From Streptacidiphilus jeojiense (GTDB taxonomy: Bacteria; Actinomycetota; Actinomycetes; Streptomycetales; Streptomycetaceae): DNA of 64,000 nt. The position numbers and the translations under genes are program-made. Under the pieces are notes generated by a model that worked only from the letters and a program-made list of their open reading frames with translations, searched no databases and was not told the origin of the DNA. Location of the stretch: assembly GCF_000719095.1 (NCBI RefSeq), contig NZ_JOEH01000002.1, forward strand, positions 124,001 through 188,000, read 5' to 3'. Of this stretch, positions 42,574-51,661 are shown in pieces. Positions within the stretch are counted from its first letter, which is position 1, and every line of letters begins with the position of its first letter.

Positions 42574-43791
42574 ATGGCAACAGTTCCCACACCCGACACC
42601 GCGTCCCCGGGGCCCGGCGGCAGCGCGGCCCTCCCGAAGGGCCCGGAGCCGACCGACGGCGCCGATCCCGACGAGGGCGCGGCCGGCGCAGGACCGCTGA
42701 CCGGATTCACGGTCGGGGTCACCGCCGCCCGCCGCCGCGACGAACTGGTCGCGCTGCTGAAGCGGCGCGGGGCGAGAGTCGTCGAGGCCCCCACCGTGCG
42801 GATCGTGCCGCTGGAGGACGACAACGCCCTGCGCCAGGCCACCGAGCTGTGCCTGGCGGCGCCGCTGGACTACGTGGTGGCCACCACCGGCGTCGGCTGG
42901 CGCGGCTGGATGAGCGCCGCGGACGGCTGGGGCCTGGGCCGGCGCCTGAGCGAGGCCTGCCGCAACGCCGTGGTGATCAGCCGCGGCCCCAAGGCCACCG
43001 GCGCGGTGCGCGCCAGCGGACTGGGCGAGGCCTACGCCCCGCCGAACGAGGCCAACGACGGGCTGCTCACCTGGCTGCTCGCCCGCGACCTGCGCGGACG
43101 CCGGGTCGCCCTGCAGGAGCACGGCGCACCCCTGGACGCCTTCGCCGAGGCGTTGCGCGAACGGGGCGCCGAGGTCATCACCGTCCCCGTCTACCGCTGG
43201 GCCCCGCCGCAGGACCCGGAGGCGGTACGCCGATTGGTGGAGCAGACGATCCGTCGGGAGATCCAGGCGATCGCCTTCACCAGTGCACCGGCCATCACCG
43301 GCTTCCTGGACTGCGCGCACGCCCAGGGGCTGCACGAGGAGGTGCTGGACGCGCTGCGGGACGGGGTGCTGCCGGTGTGCGTCGGACCGGTCTGCGCCCG
43401 TCCACTGGAGGAGCACGGCGTGCGGCCGGTCTACCCCGACCGGGGCCGGCTCGGCTCCCTGGTGCGCACCATCGTCGAGGCCCTGCCGGTCGGCAACCGC
43501 GAGCTGCAGCTCGGCAGCGCCCGGCTGGTGCTGCAGGGCAGCGCCGTGCTCACCCCCAACGGCACGCTGTGGCTGTCGCCCACCCAGGCCGCCCTGCTGC
43601 GCGCGCTCGCCGAGCAGCCGGGACGGGTGCTCAGCCGGGCCGAACTGCTGCGCCGGGTCTGGGTCGGCATCAGCGCCGACGAGCACGCCGTCGAGGCCGC
43701 GGTGGCCCGGCTGCGCACCGCGCTGGGCCCGCACGCGGCGCTGGTCCGCACGGTGCCCAAGCGCGGCTACCGGCTCGCGGTGCCGGGCTGA
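42574..43791 (+). CDS. nnaR: NnaR-type regulator: uroporphyrinogen-III synthase (HemD) domain fused to a winged helix
   Basis: A 405-residue protein. Residues about 45-310 have the HemD fold (LTGFTVGVTAARRRDELVAL, TSAPAITGFLDCAHAQGLHE), and residues about 325-405 form an OmpR-type winged-helix domain (LWLSPTQAALLRALAEQPGR, VLSRAELLRRVWVG, VRTVPKRGYRLAV). This architecture matches NnaR of Streptomyces, which activates nitrate/nitrite assimilation genes together with GlnR. It lies between nirB and the nitrate reductase, as expected. Whether the HemD part retains synthase activity for siroheme supply is unknown. A disordered Pro/Gly-rich N-terminal tail of about 40 residues precedes the domain. 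Confidence 0.88.
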   Translation: MATVPTPDTASPGPGGSAALPKGPEPTDGADPDEGAAGAGPLTGFTVGVTAARRRDELVALLKRRGARVVEAPTVRIVPLEDDNALRQATELCLAAPLDYVVATTGVGWRGWMSAADGWGLGRRLSEACRNAVVISRGPKATGAVRASGLGEAYAPPNEANDGLLTWLLARDLRGRRVALQEHGAPLDAFAEALRERGAEVITVPVYRWAPPQDPEAVRRLVEQTIRREIQAIAFTSAPAITGFLDCAHAQGLHEEVLDALRDGVLPVCVGPVCARPLEEHGVRPVYPDRGRLGSLVRTIVEALPVGNRELQLGSARLVLQGSAVLTPNGTLWLSPTQAALLRALAEQPGRVLSRAELLRRVWVGISADEHAVEAAVARLRTALGPHAALVRTVPKRGYRLAVPG

Positions 43792-43830
43792 CGGAGCGTC
43801 GGTCCGCGTGCCGGCGCTGGTGTCGGTTCG

Positions 43831-46800
43831 TCAGTAGACGTCCCTGAGGTAGCGGCGGTCCGCGGCGAGCTGCTCGACGTAGGCCGCCGCCTCGGCCGGA
43901 CCGAGTCCGCCGTGGGCGGCGGCGATGTCGACCAGCGTCTGCTGGACGTCCTTGGCCATCCGGTTGGCGTCGCCGCAGACGTACAGCTGGGCGCCGTCCT
44001 GCAGCCAGGACCACAGCTGGGCGCCGTGCTCGCGCATCCGGTCCTGCACGTAGACCTTGGCCCGCTGGTCCCGGGAGAAGGCCAGGTCCAGCCGGGTCAG
44101 TACGCCCTGGCGGTGGAACTCCTCCAGTTCCTCGCGGTAGTAGAAGTCGGTGCCGCGGCGCTGCTCGCCGAAGAAGAGCCAGTTGCGGCCGGAGTGGCCG
44201 CGGGCCCGGCGCTCCTCCAGGAAGCCGAGGAACGGTGCCACCCCGGTGCCGGGACCGACCATGATCATCGGGGTGGCCGGGTCGGCCGGCGGCCGGAAGT
44301 GCGGTGACCGCCGGACGAAGACCGACACCTCGCCGCCGGGGGAGCGGTCGGTCAGATAGGTCGAGGCCACGCCCTTGCGCCGCTGCCCGTGCAGGCCGTC
44401 GTAGCGCAGCACCGAGACGGTGATCCTGGGCTGGTCCGGGTGCGCCAGCGGGCTGGAGGAGATGGAGTACAGCCGCGGCTGCAGTCCCTTGAGCAGCTCG
44501 GCCCACTCCTGTGCGGTGATGTCCAGCGAGAACTCGCCGATCAGGTCGACGGCCTGCCGGCCCCAGCTCCACTTGGCCAGCTCGCCCTTGTTGTCGGGAC
44601 GCAGCAGCCGCCGCAGCGCGCGGTCCCCGCTGCGCTCGGACGCGAAGCGGAGCAGGGCCGGGGTGATCCGGGTGATGTCCAGATACCGCAGCAGCGCCTC
44701 GCGCAGCGGGACGGTGCCCCGGTCGGCGAGCGCCACCTCGGCGCCCGGGTCCAGCGCGGTGGCCTCCAGCCATTCGGCGACCAGGTCCGGGCAGTTGAGC
44801 GGACGGACGCCGAGCGCGTCGCCCGCCTCGTAGGCGAGGGCGCCACCGGTGTCGAAGCTGAACGAGCGCACCTCCTTGGCGGCGCCGGGGAGGCTGAGCA
44901 GGCGGTTGCCGGACAGCCGGGCGGTGAAGGGCGCCTGGCCGGTGCGCTGACCGGTGCGGGCGGGGGCGGATGCGGGGGCAGGGGCAGGGGCGGATGCGGG
45001 GACGGACGGGACCGTTGGTGTCGCTTCGGGCGTGCCTTCGAGCAGGCCGACGATCTGCTCCAGCCACCGCTCGGCGTCCTGCTGGTAGCTGTCCGGCTCG
45101 CAGTCGACGCGCGGCAGCAGCCGCTGCGCGCCCAGCTCGTCCAGGCGCTCGTCCAGCCGCCGGCCGTGGCCGCAGTAGTCGTCGTAGCTGGAGTCGCCGA
45201 GGGCCAGGACGCTGTAGCGGACGCCGGCCAGCTTCGGCGCGTCCGCGTCGGTGATCCACTTCCAGAATCCTGAGCCGTTGTCCGGGGCGTCGCCGTCGCC
45301 GAAGGTGCTGGTGACGACCAGCAGGTCGGCGCCGTCGACCAGGCTCTCCGGGGCGGCACCGGCCATGTCCTGCAGCGCAACCGTGCGGCCCGCGCGGGTC
45401 AGCCGGTCCCGTACTGCGGTGGCGACCTCCTCGGCGTTGCCGGTCTGCGAGGCCCACAGCACCAGGATCTCCCGGGAGGGAACGGTCGGCCCGGTCGGTG
45501 CGGTCCTCCTGTCGGGGTCGTTGGCCGGGGAGCGCGAGAACATCCCCGCGAGCAGCCCGTCCACCCACTCGGCGTCCCCGCGCTCCAGTGGTGCACCCGA
45601 CGGCAGCACCGGTATCGCGCCGTCGGTGAGCGGCCTGGCCGTCAGTCCGGCGAGGAAGCCGGAGAGGTAGCGGCGTGCGCTCTCGTCGAGGGCCGGCGGA
45701 GCCGTCTCGACGCCCAGGGCGTGGGCCAGCGCGGGCACCAGTTCCGGCACCGTTACCAGTTCAGGCGCCGCCGCGCGGACCGGTTCCGGCACTGTCTCGG
45801 CCGCCGCTGCTGCGGTCGACACCTTGGCCAGCGCGACCGCGCACACCTTGAACTCGGGCTGGAAGGAGATCGGGTCGACCGCGTCGCTGGTCACCGCGTT
45901 GACGCTGAGGTACTCGCCGAACAGGTCGTTCCAGTGGAAGGGCGCGAAGCAGTCCCCGCGCCTGACCCGGTCGCTGATCCGAGCCGGGAGCACCGCCCGC
46001 CCGCGCCGCGAGGCCACCTCCACCCCGTCGCCCTCGACCAACCCGAGCGCGGTCGCGTCCTCGGGGTGCAGTTCGACGAAGGGGCCGGGGTCGAGCTTGT
46101 TGAGCTTGGCGACCTTGCCGGTCTTGGTCAGGGTGTGCCACTGGTGCTGCAGCCGACCGGTGTTGAGCACGAACGGGTAGTCGTCGTCCGGCAGTTCGGC
46201 GGCCGGCAGGTGCGGCCGGGCGAAGAAGGCCGCGCGGCCGGTGGCGGTGGGGAAGGCCAGCCGGGGCGGGGTGCCGTCCGGGCGGACCAGCAGGGTCTGG
46301 CTGACTCCGTCGTTGAGGTAGCGAACCGGATTGCGGTCGGGGCCGGCCGGGTCGGCGCTGGGCCACTGCACCGGGGTCTCCCGTAGCCGGTCGTAGTCCA
46401 CTCCGCGCAGGTCCCAGCCGGTCTTCGGGTTCCAGGCGCGCTTGATCTCCTCGAAGACCTCCTCGGCGGAACCGTGCTCAAAACCCTCGGTGAAACCCAT
46501 GGCCCGGGCCACCCGGGCGATCAGCTGCCAGTCCGGCAGTGCCTCGCCCGGTGGGTCGACGACCCGCCGACTCAGCGTCAGATTGCGCTCCGAGTTGACC
46601 ATCACCCCCTCGGACTCGGCCCAGAGCGCGGCGGGCAGGGCGATGTCCGCGTAGGCGTTGGTCTCGGTGTCGGCGAACACGTCCTGGGTGATCACCAGCT
46701 CGGCCGCCTCCAGGCCCTCGATCACCGTCCTGCGGTTGGCGACCGAGGCGACCGGGTTGGTGCAGATGATCCAGCAGGCCTTGATCTCCCCGGCCGCCAT

Positions 46801-48000
46801 CCGCTCGAACATCTCCACGGTGCCCTGGCCCGCCTCGGCGCGCAGGGTGCCGGACGGCAGCGACCACAGCGCCTCGGTGAACGCGCGGTCGCCGGGGTCG
46901 AGCGCCGAGCGCTGGCCGGGCAGGCCCGGGCCCATGTAGCCCATCTCCCGGCCGCCCATGGCGTTGGGCTGGCCGGTCAGCGAGAACGGGCCGCTGCCGG
47001 GACGGCAGATCGCCCCGGTGGCCAGGTGCAGGTTGACCAGCGCGTTGGTGTTCCAGGTGCCGTGCGTGGACTGGTTCAGCCCCATCGTCCAGCAGCTCAT
47101 CCACTCGCCGGCCGCCCCGATCCACTCGGCGGCCCGGCGGATGTCCGCCTCCGGGATCCCGGTCACCTCGGCGACGTGCTCCGGCGGGTAGTCGGCCAGG
47201 AAGGCCGGCATGCCGTCCCAGCCCTCGGTGTGCTCGGCGACGAACTCCTCGTCGACGTCGCCGCTCTCGACCAGCAGGTGCAGCAGGCCGTTCAGCAGGG
47301 CCAGGTCGGTGCCCGGCTTGATCTGCAGGAACAGGTCGGCCTTGTCGGCGGTGGCACTGCGGCGCGGATCCACCACGATCAGCTTCGCGCCGGCCGCCTT
47401 GCGGCGCTCCAGCAGCCGCAGGAACAGGATCGGGTGGCAGTCGGCCATGTTGGACCCGATGACCAGGAACGCGTCCGCGTGGTCGAAGTCCTGGTAGGAA
47501 CCGGGCGGCCCGTCCGCCCCGAGCGACAGCTTGTAACCGCTGCCGGCGCTGGCCATGCACAGCCGTGAGTTGGACTCGATCCTGCTGGTCCGGACGTAGC
47601 CCTTGGCCAGCTTGTTCGCCAGGTACTGCGCCTCCAGCGACATCTGGCCGGAGACGTAGAGGGCGACGGCGTCCGGGCCGTGCTCGTCCAGCACCGCCCG
47701 CAGCCTGCGACCCGCCTCGGCGACGGCCCCGTCCAGTCCCACCGGCTCCGGCGCCGCCCCGCGCTCGGCCCGCACCAGCGCCTGCGCCAGCCGTCCGGGC
47801 GCGGCCAGCATCTCGGCGCTGGTCGCACCCTTGGTGCAGAGCCGCCCCCCGTTCGCCGGATGCGCCTTGTCCCCGGACGCCCGCAGCACGCTGCTCCGCC
47901 CCTCGGCGTCCCGGCCCACGTCCAGCACGATCCCGCAGCCCACACCGCAGTACGAGCACACCGTACGCACCTGCTCGGTCGCCACCCCCAGCTCCGGCAC
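43831..48000 (-). CDS. assimilatory nitrate reductase fused to an NADPH flavoprotein reductase
   Basis: A 1389-residue fusion. The N-terminal part (1 to about 720) is a molybdopterin enzyme with an N-terminal [4Fe-4S] motif (CSYCGVGC, then [11 protein letters not shown]) and the bis-MGD domains. After a linker comes a flavodoxin-like FMN domain (about 840-985, [19 protein letters not shown]), then an FAD/NADPH module of sulfite-reductase/P450-reductase type (about 1020-1389; [37 protein letters not shown], ending DVY). Electrons would flow NADPH to FAD to FMN to Fe-S to Mo, making nitrate reduction self-sufficient. GTG 48000 is used; GTG 47985 also has a good GGAG. Fusions of this kind are known in actinobacteria. 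Confidence 0.93.
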   Translation of the reverse strand: MPELGVATEQVRTVCSYCGVGCGIVLDVGRDAEGRSSVLRASGDKAHPANGGRLCTKGATSAEMLAAPGRLAQALVRAERGAAPEPVGLDGAVAEAGRRLRAVLDEHGPDAVALYVSGQMSLEAQYLANKLAKGYVRTSRIESNSRLCMASAGSGYKLSLGADGPPGSYQDFDHADAFLVIGSNMADCHPILFLRLLERRKAAGAKLIVVDPRRSATADKADLFLQIKPGTDLALLNGLLHLLVESGDVDEEFVAEHTEGWDGMPAFLADYPPEHVAEVTGIPEADIRRAAEWIGAAGEWMSCWTMGLNQSTHGTWNTNALVNLHLATGAICRPGSGPFSLTGQPNAMGGREMGYMGPGLPGQRSALDPGDRAFTEALWSLPSGTLRAEAGQGTVEMFERMAAGEIKACWIICTNPVASVANRRTVIEGLEAAELVITQDVFADTETNAYADIALPAALWAESEGVMVNSERNLTLSRRVVDPPGEALPDWQLIARVARAMGFTEGFEHGSAEEVFEEIKRAWNPKTGWDLRGVDYDRLRETPVQWPSADPAGPDRNPVRYLNDGVSQTLLVRPDGTPPRLAFPTATGRAAFFARPHLPAAELPDDDYPFVLNTGRLQHQWHTLTKTGKVAKLNKLDPGPFVELHPEDATALGLVEGDGVEVASRRGRAVLPARISDRVRRGDCFAPFHWNDLFGEYLSVNAVTSDAVDPISFQPEFKVCAVALAKVSTAAAAAETVPEPVRAAAPELVTVPELVPALAHALGVETAPPALDESARRYLSGFLAGLTARPLTDGAIPVLPSGAPLERGDAEWVDGLLAGMFSRSPANDPDRRTAPTGPTVPSREILVLWASQTGNAEEVATAVRDRLTRAGRTVALQDMAGAAPESLVDGADLLVVTSTFGDGDAPDNGSGFWKWITDADAPKLAGVRYSVLALGDSSYDDYCGHGRRLDERLDELGAQRLLPRVDCEPDSYQQDAERWLEQIVGLLEGTPEATPTVPSVPASAPAPAPASAPARTGQRTGQAPFTARLSGNRLLSLPGAAKEVRSFSFDTGGALAYEAGDALGVRPLNCPDLVAEWLEATALDPGAEVALADRGTVPLREALLRYLDITRITPALLRFASERSGDRALRRLLRPDNKGELAKWSWGRQAVDLIGEFSLDITAQEWAELLKGLQPRLYSISSSPLAHPDQPRITVSVLRYDGLHGQRRKGVASTYLTDRSPGGEVSVFVRRSPHFRPPADPATPMIMVGPGTGVAPFLGFLEERRARGHSGRNWLFFGEQRRGTDFYYREELEEFHRQGVLTRLDLAFSRDQRAKVYVQDRMREHGAQLWSWLQDGAQLYVCGDANRMAKDVQQTLVDIAAAHGGLGPAEAAAYVEQLAADRRYLRDVY

Positions 48001-48063
48001 CCACGGCCCCTCTCGTCCACACCGGCAGGACGACCCCGCCACCCGGAACGCTAGAAACCCGCT

Positions 48064-48079
48064 GTTGCACCCCGGTGTC
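48064..48079 (-). promoter_or_regulatory. weak candidate GlnR half-site pair upstream of the nitrate reductase
   Basis: On the coding strand GACAC and GCAAC are six bases apart, matching GTnAC-n6-GaAAC with one mismatch per pentamer. It lies 64 bp before the start codon. The same GCAAC variant occurs in the nirB/nnaR box. The match is weak by itself. Confidence 0.28.
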
Positions 48080-48163
48080 CCCCACCGCAGCCCCACGGTT
48101 ACAACCCCCGCACGCGACCGCGGGCGGCCGGTGAGATCACCACCGACGGGTAGCTTGATCGCC

Positions 48164-48844
48164 ATGGATCTGGCTGAGGTGATGGACGCATTCCGGGCGG
48201 AGGCGGAGGAACTCGCACACCGGGCTGCCCAGGTCAGTGAGGACGAGTGGACGCGGCCCACGCGCTGCGAACCCTGGTCGGCACGCGAACTGCTGGGGCA
48301 TGTGTGCGTGGTGCTGGGCTGGGTTCCGGGCATGTTGGTCGGGCCTTCACCCGAACGGGCCGAGGTGTCGGCGAGGGAGTACTACCGCCCGGACCATCGC
48401 TTCGCTGTTGCGACCAACACGGCTCGTCTGCGCCTGGCGGAGGAGTGTTCCGCCGGGCACGCCTCGGGTGCTGCGCTGGCTGCGAGCTTCGGGGAGATCT
48501 CGCGCAGGGTGGACGGGCAGTGTCGGCAGGAGCCGGAGGAGCGGGTGGTGTTGACCCGGCACGGGGACGCCATGCTCCTGTCCGACTTCATGCTCACTCG
48601 GGTGGTCGAGGTCGCCGTCCACGGGCTCGACCTCGCCGACGCCCTGGGCCGCGAACCGTGGCTGACGCAGGAGGCCGGAGACCTGCTGCTCCAGTTGCTG
48701 GCAGGTTCGGGAGCGAAGCTGGTGGACGAACTCGGCTGGAGCCGCCCAACGTTCCTGCGCAAGGCGACAGGGCGAGCACCGCTCGACGCCTGGGAGTCGG
48801 ACCAGATCGAGCGGCTGGGGCTGCACTGGCTCGCGTTGGGCTGA
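48164..48844 (+). CDS. maleylpyruvate-isomerase-family mycothiol-dependent protein
   Basis: A 226-residue protein with the DinB/MDMPI four-helix N-terminal fold. It begins with a helix ending [20 protein letters not shown], and [20 protein letters not shown] supplies the first metal-binding His. [20 protein letters not shown] supplies the H-x3-D pair. The family uses mycothiol, the actinobacterial thiol, for isomerisation or conjugation, and most members have no known substrate. It is divergent from the nitrate reductase, and a functional link is not evident. Confidence 0.78.
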   Translation: MDLAEVMDAFRAEAEELAHRAAQVSEDEWTRPTRCEPWSARELLGHVCVVLGWVPGMLVGPSPERAEVSAREYYRPDHRFAVATNTARLRLAEECSAGHASGAALAASFGEISRRVDGQCRQEPEERVVLTRHGDAMLLSDFMLTRVVEVAVHGLDLADALGREPWLTQEAGDLLLQLLAGSGAKLVDELGWSRPTFLRKATGRAPLDAWESDQIERLGLHWLALG

Positions 48845-48860
48845 ACCGGACTCAACCGCG

Positions 48861-49766
48861 TCAGAGCAGTGGCCGGCCGGAGGAGTGGAGCATGTCGAAA
48901 ACCATCTGGCCGACTGCCGAAACCCGCGAGCGATCGGCGTAGCCGAACCAGTCCGTCTCGGCGATCTCGTTCGCGGCGAGCAGGGGACCGGAGTACTCGG
49001 CGGTGTAACAGATCATCCGGAACTCGGTTTTTCCGTCGGATTCCCGCTGCGTCTCGAAGGTGCCGACGTGCACCATCGTGGCCGTGTCGATCCGGGACTG
49101 GAGTTCCTCGGCGATCTCGCGGGTCAGGGTCTCGGCGTCGGATTCGCCTGGTTCCCGCATTCCGCCGGGGAAGTAGAAGAGGTCGACGCCGCGGTTGCGC
49201 GCCACCAGCACCCGCCCGTCACGGAGCAGGACCCAGGCCACCTTCTCCGGAACGACCTCGACCTCGACCATGTCGCGGGTGAGCAGGCAGGTCGTGCTGC
49301 CGTCGTCCTCCTTGATGTTCCGGACGTGGTGGAACCCGAGTTTGCGCAGCAGGGTCAGGGAGGCCTGGTTCGGTTCGGCGACGGTGGCGTGGACTTCGGT
49401 CAGGGCCATGGAGTCGAAGGCGTAGGTGACGATGGCGTTCGCCAGTTCGGTGCCCAGGCCTTGGCCCCATGCTTCCGCGGCCAGCGCGTAGATGATCTCG
49501 TAGCCGTCGACGACGGTTGCCGGCTTGATCTCGGCATGGCCGACCAGGCGGCCGTCGCGCCGCACGGCCCAGACGTCGAACCGGTTCATGGGGTACACCT
49601 TGGTGAAGATCCGGCCGAACAGCGCACGGTCCTCCGCCTCGGAGGCGGGACCGTCGCCCATCCACCTGGACACCCGCTCGTCCTGGAACAGTGCCACGAA
49701 GTCCTCTTCGTCGGCGGGGGTGTACGGCTCCAGAAGCAGGCGCTCGGTGCGCAGGGTGGGGGTCAT
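48861..49766 (-). CDS. GNAT acetyltransferase fused to a NUDIX hydrolase
   Basis: A 301-residue two-domain protein. Residues about 1-170 are a RimJ/RimL-like GNAT domain (LRTERLLLEPYTPADEEDFV, EAWGQGLGTELANAIVTYAF with the acetyl-CoA loop). Residues about 175-295 are a NUDIX domain whose box reads G-x5-E-x7-REIAEE (GMREPGESDAETLTREIAEE), but the final conserved Gly is replaced by Gln in ELQS. The acidic metal ligands are intact, so hydrolase activity is plausible. The two activities in one chain suggest linked modification and turnover of a nucleotide-type metabolite, but no substrate is indicated. The start is ATG complementary to 49764-49766. Confidence 0.85.
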   Translation of the reverse strand: MTPTLRTERLLLEPYTPADEEDFVALFQDERVSRWMGDGPASEAEDRALFGRIFTKVYPMNRFDVWAVRRDGRLVGHAEIKPATVVDGYEIIYALAAEAWGQGLGTELANAIVTYAFDSMALTEVHATVAEPNQASLTLLRKLGFHHVRNIKEDDGSTTCLLTRDMVEVEVVPEKVAWVLLRDGRVLVARNRGVDLFYFPGGMREPGESDAETLTREIAEELQSRIDTATMVHVGTFETQRESDGKTEFRMICYTAEYSGPLLAANEIAETDWFGYADRSRVSAVGQMVFDMLHSSGRPLL

Positions 49767-49839
49767 GGCGAGCGACGGTACCCGTGACGTGCGCCCCGGT
49801 CCAGCATGGCCCGAAGGAATCCAGCCGGCCTGGGCCGCG

Positions 49840-50388
49840 CTACCGCGAGGGGATTGCGGCGGACGGCTCGTTCGGGTTGCTCGGGTAGGTGCCTACGCTG
49901 ACGAACCGCCACGAATGGGCCGACGCCGGGTTCGCGCCGTGGATCTCCAACTGGTCGTGTGCTCCGTCGATGTAACTGATCGTCACCGATGCGTCGGCGC
50001 TGTCCGAGTCGTTGGGCTTGACCGTCACGGTCGCGGGGCCGGCGGCGGCGTCGCGGCTGTGGGTGAAGTCCGCGGCGGTGAATCCGGTGGGGCCTTGGTT
50101 GTCCTGGGACGGGACCACGGCGCGGAGCCCGCTCTCGCTGTGCTGGGCGAGGGCGCGCAGGTAGCAGCGGATCAAGCCGGCCTGGTCGGCGTCGGCGCCT
50201 TCGACACGGGCGGACCAGGAACAGGACGGCTCCGATGCGTCCGGGCCGTCGAGAGCGTCCTGAACCCGTGCCCACCCGTCCGTCGCCAACCAGACGCCGA
50301 GCAGCACCGCAGCCACCGCAGGCAGCACCCCGACGGCCCAGAGCCGCCTGTGCCGCGAAGTCCCCGCACCGACACTCTCGCCTGCCAT
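49840..50388 (-). CDS. hypothetical membrane-anchored protein
   Basis: A 182-residue protein with one N-terminal transmembrane helix (about residues 18-36, AVGVLPAVAAVLLGVWLATD). The external domain contains two Cys, one in EPSCSWSARVEG and one in LIRCYLRALAQHS, that could form a disulfide. The C-terminal half has alternating strands (TVTVKPNDSDSADASVTISY) resembling a small NTF2-like or cystatin-like fold. ATG 50388 was chosen; GTG 50406 lacks a Shine-Dalgarno site. The function is not recognised. Confidence 0.65.
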   Translation of the reverse strand: MAGESVGAGTSRHRRLWAVGVLPAVAAVLLGVWLATDGWARVQDALDGPDASEPSCSWSARVEGADADQAGLIRCYLRALAQHSESGLRAVVPSQDNQGPTGFTAADFTHSRDAAAGPATVTVKPNDSDSADASVTISYIDGAHDQLEIHGANPASAHSWRFVSVGTYPSNPNEPSAAIPSR

Positions 50389-50500
50389 CCCTGCCCCCGC
50401 TTCCACCCGCCGCGCGGGACGCGCGGTCGATCATCGCCCGGAGTCTAGGAGGTGAGGGGGATGATGGTGGTTCCACTCCGCGCACAAGAAGGCGGTCGCC

Positions 50501-51034
50501 ATGCCCACCGTTCCTACCGTTCCCCTGCTGTTGGTCGACCTGGAGGCCGCGTACGCCGCCGGGGTAGAGGCCGGCCGTGGTGGGGCGCTGTGGCGGTTGG
50601 CGGAGCCGGGGCGGCAGTTGGACTCCAATCTGGTGCGGCTGGGCCCCGGGGCCGCGGTGGGGGAGCATGCCGAGAACGATCTGGACGTGCTGCTGGTGGT
50701 GCTGGAGGGCGGCGGCCGGTTGGACGGGCCGGAGGGGGGACTGGAGCTGGAGCCGCGTGCGGTGGTGTGGTTGCCGCGGGGCAGTCGCCGTGCGCTCGCT
50801 GCGGGTCCGACCGGGCTGGCCTACCTGACGGTGCACCAGCGGCGTCCGCCGCTCGGGATCGGCAATCTCGGCAGCCTCCGCGCAGCCGTCGCCGCCGTCG
50901 CCGAGGGCGGTGAGGGTCCCTGCCTGCTCGACCGGGTCTGCCCGGAGTGCGGCCGGCTGGCGACGGAGGCGTCCGCGCGCTACTGCAGCCGTTGCGGTGA
51001 GGCGCTGCCCGCGCGGGACGGCCGCTCGAACTAG
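50501..51034 (+). CDS. cupin-like protein with a C-terminal zinc ribbon
   Basis: A 177-residue protein. The central part (residues about 45-105) has the double-stranded beta-helix pattern of a small cupin (LVRLGPGAAVGEHAENDLDV, LLVVLEGGGRLDGPEGG, VVWLPRGSRR), although the usual metal-binding His residues are mostly absent. Near the C-terminus CPEC and CSRC form a four-cysteine zinc ribbon from about residue 146. The mix suggests a small-molecule or nucleic-acid-binding regulator, but no function is known. It is convergent with the flavin reductase gene and separated from it by a strong hairpin. Confidence 0.68.
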   Translation: MPTVPTVPLLLVDLEAAYAAGVEAGRGGALWRLAEPGRQLDSNLVRLGPGAAVGEHAENDLDVLLVVLEGGGRLDGPEGGLELEPRAVVWLPRGSRRALAAGPTGLAYLTVHQRRPPLGIGNLGSLRAAVAAVAEGGEGPCLLDRVCPECGRLATEASARYCSRCGEALPARDGRSN

Positions 51035-51048
51035 TGAGGCGAAGCAGG

Positions 51049-51089
51049 CCACGGCGGAAGATACGGTGCTCACCGTTCTTCCGCCGTGG
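51049..51089. terminator. bidirectional terminator at the end of the monooxygenase operon
   Basis: A stem of about 18 bp with a single bulged T: 51049-51061 pairs with 51077-51089, and ACGGT (51063-51067) with ACCGT (51072-51076), around a GCTC loop. It lies between the convergent cupin gene and the flavin reductase. Confidence 0.8.
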
Positions 51090-51116
51090 TGGTCGCGCGC
51101 GGGCCCTCCCCCGGGC

Positions 51117-51623
51117 TCAGGCGGCTTCGAGGCGGCGGAAGCCGCTCGCGTGGAAGACCAGCGGAGGGACCGCCGGGTCGGCGTCCAGTTCGTGGACCCG
51201 GAGCAGCACGATGTCGTGGTCCCCGGCCCGGATCAGCTGCTCCACGCTGCAGTCCAGCCAGGCGGCGGCCTGCTCGACCAGGACCGCGCCGTCCTCGGTG
51301 GCCCGCCAGTCGAGCGAGGCGAAGCGGTCGCCGTCCCGGGCGGCCAGCTGCCGGCAGGCCAGTTCCTGCTGCGCGCTGAGCACGCTGACGCCCAGTCGGG
51401 CGCTGCCGCTGAGCACTGGCCAGGTGGTCGAGCTGTGCGCGACGCACACCGAGACCAGCGGCGGGTCGAGCGAGACCGAGGTGAACGAGCTGGCGGCGAG
51501 GCCGACCGGCGCCCCGTCCACCAGTGCCGCGATCGCGGTGACCCCGGTCGGGAACGCGCCGAAGACGCGGCGCAGTTCGGCGGGGTGCAGGGCCACGTCG
51601 TTCTGGGCCTGAGCCTGGGTCAC
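51117..51623 (-). CDS. flavin reductase (FMN reductase domain)
   Basis: A 168-residue protein of the flavin reductase-like, FMN-binding split-barrel family (ELRRVFGAFPTGVTAIAALV, GLAASSFTSVSLDPPLVSVC, IVLLRVHELDADPAVPPLVF). It supplies reduced FMN to two-component monooxygenases, here the four luciferase-like enzymes encoded upstream. GTG 51623 is preferred for its GGAGGAG site. An in-frame ATG at 51665 overlapping the previous stop (ATGA) would add 14 residues and coupling. It is the last gene of the operon under the leftward SAM-IV riboswitch. Confidence 0.88.
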   Translation of the reverse strand: MTQAQAQNDVALHPAELRRVFGAFPTGVTAIAALVDGAPVGLAASSFTSVSLDPPLVSVCVAHSSTTWPVLSGSARLGVSVLSAQQELACRQLAARDGDRFASLDWRATEDGAVLVEQAAAWLDCSVEQLIRAGDHDIVLLRVHELDADPAVPPLVFHASGFRRLEAA

Positions 51624-51661
51624 TGTTCTCCTCCGAAGCAAGGGGTCTGTTGCTGTAACCG

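Noticed and set aside
48861..49766. GNAT domain protein as the missing acetyltransferase of an N-acetyl-S-alkylcysteine pathway with the monooxygenases
   Set aside because: It has its own transcription unit and orientation, is separated by two unrelated genes and a terminator, and its RimJ/L-like domain fused to NUDIX does not resemble the Bacillus pathway enzymes.
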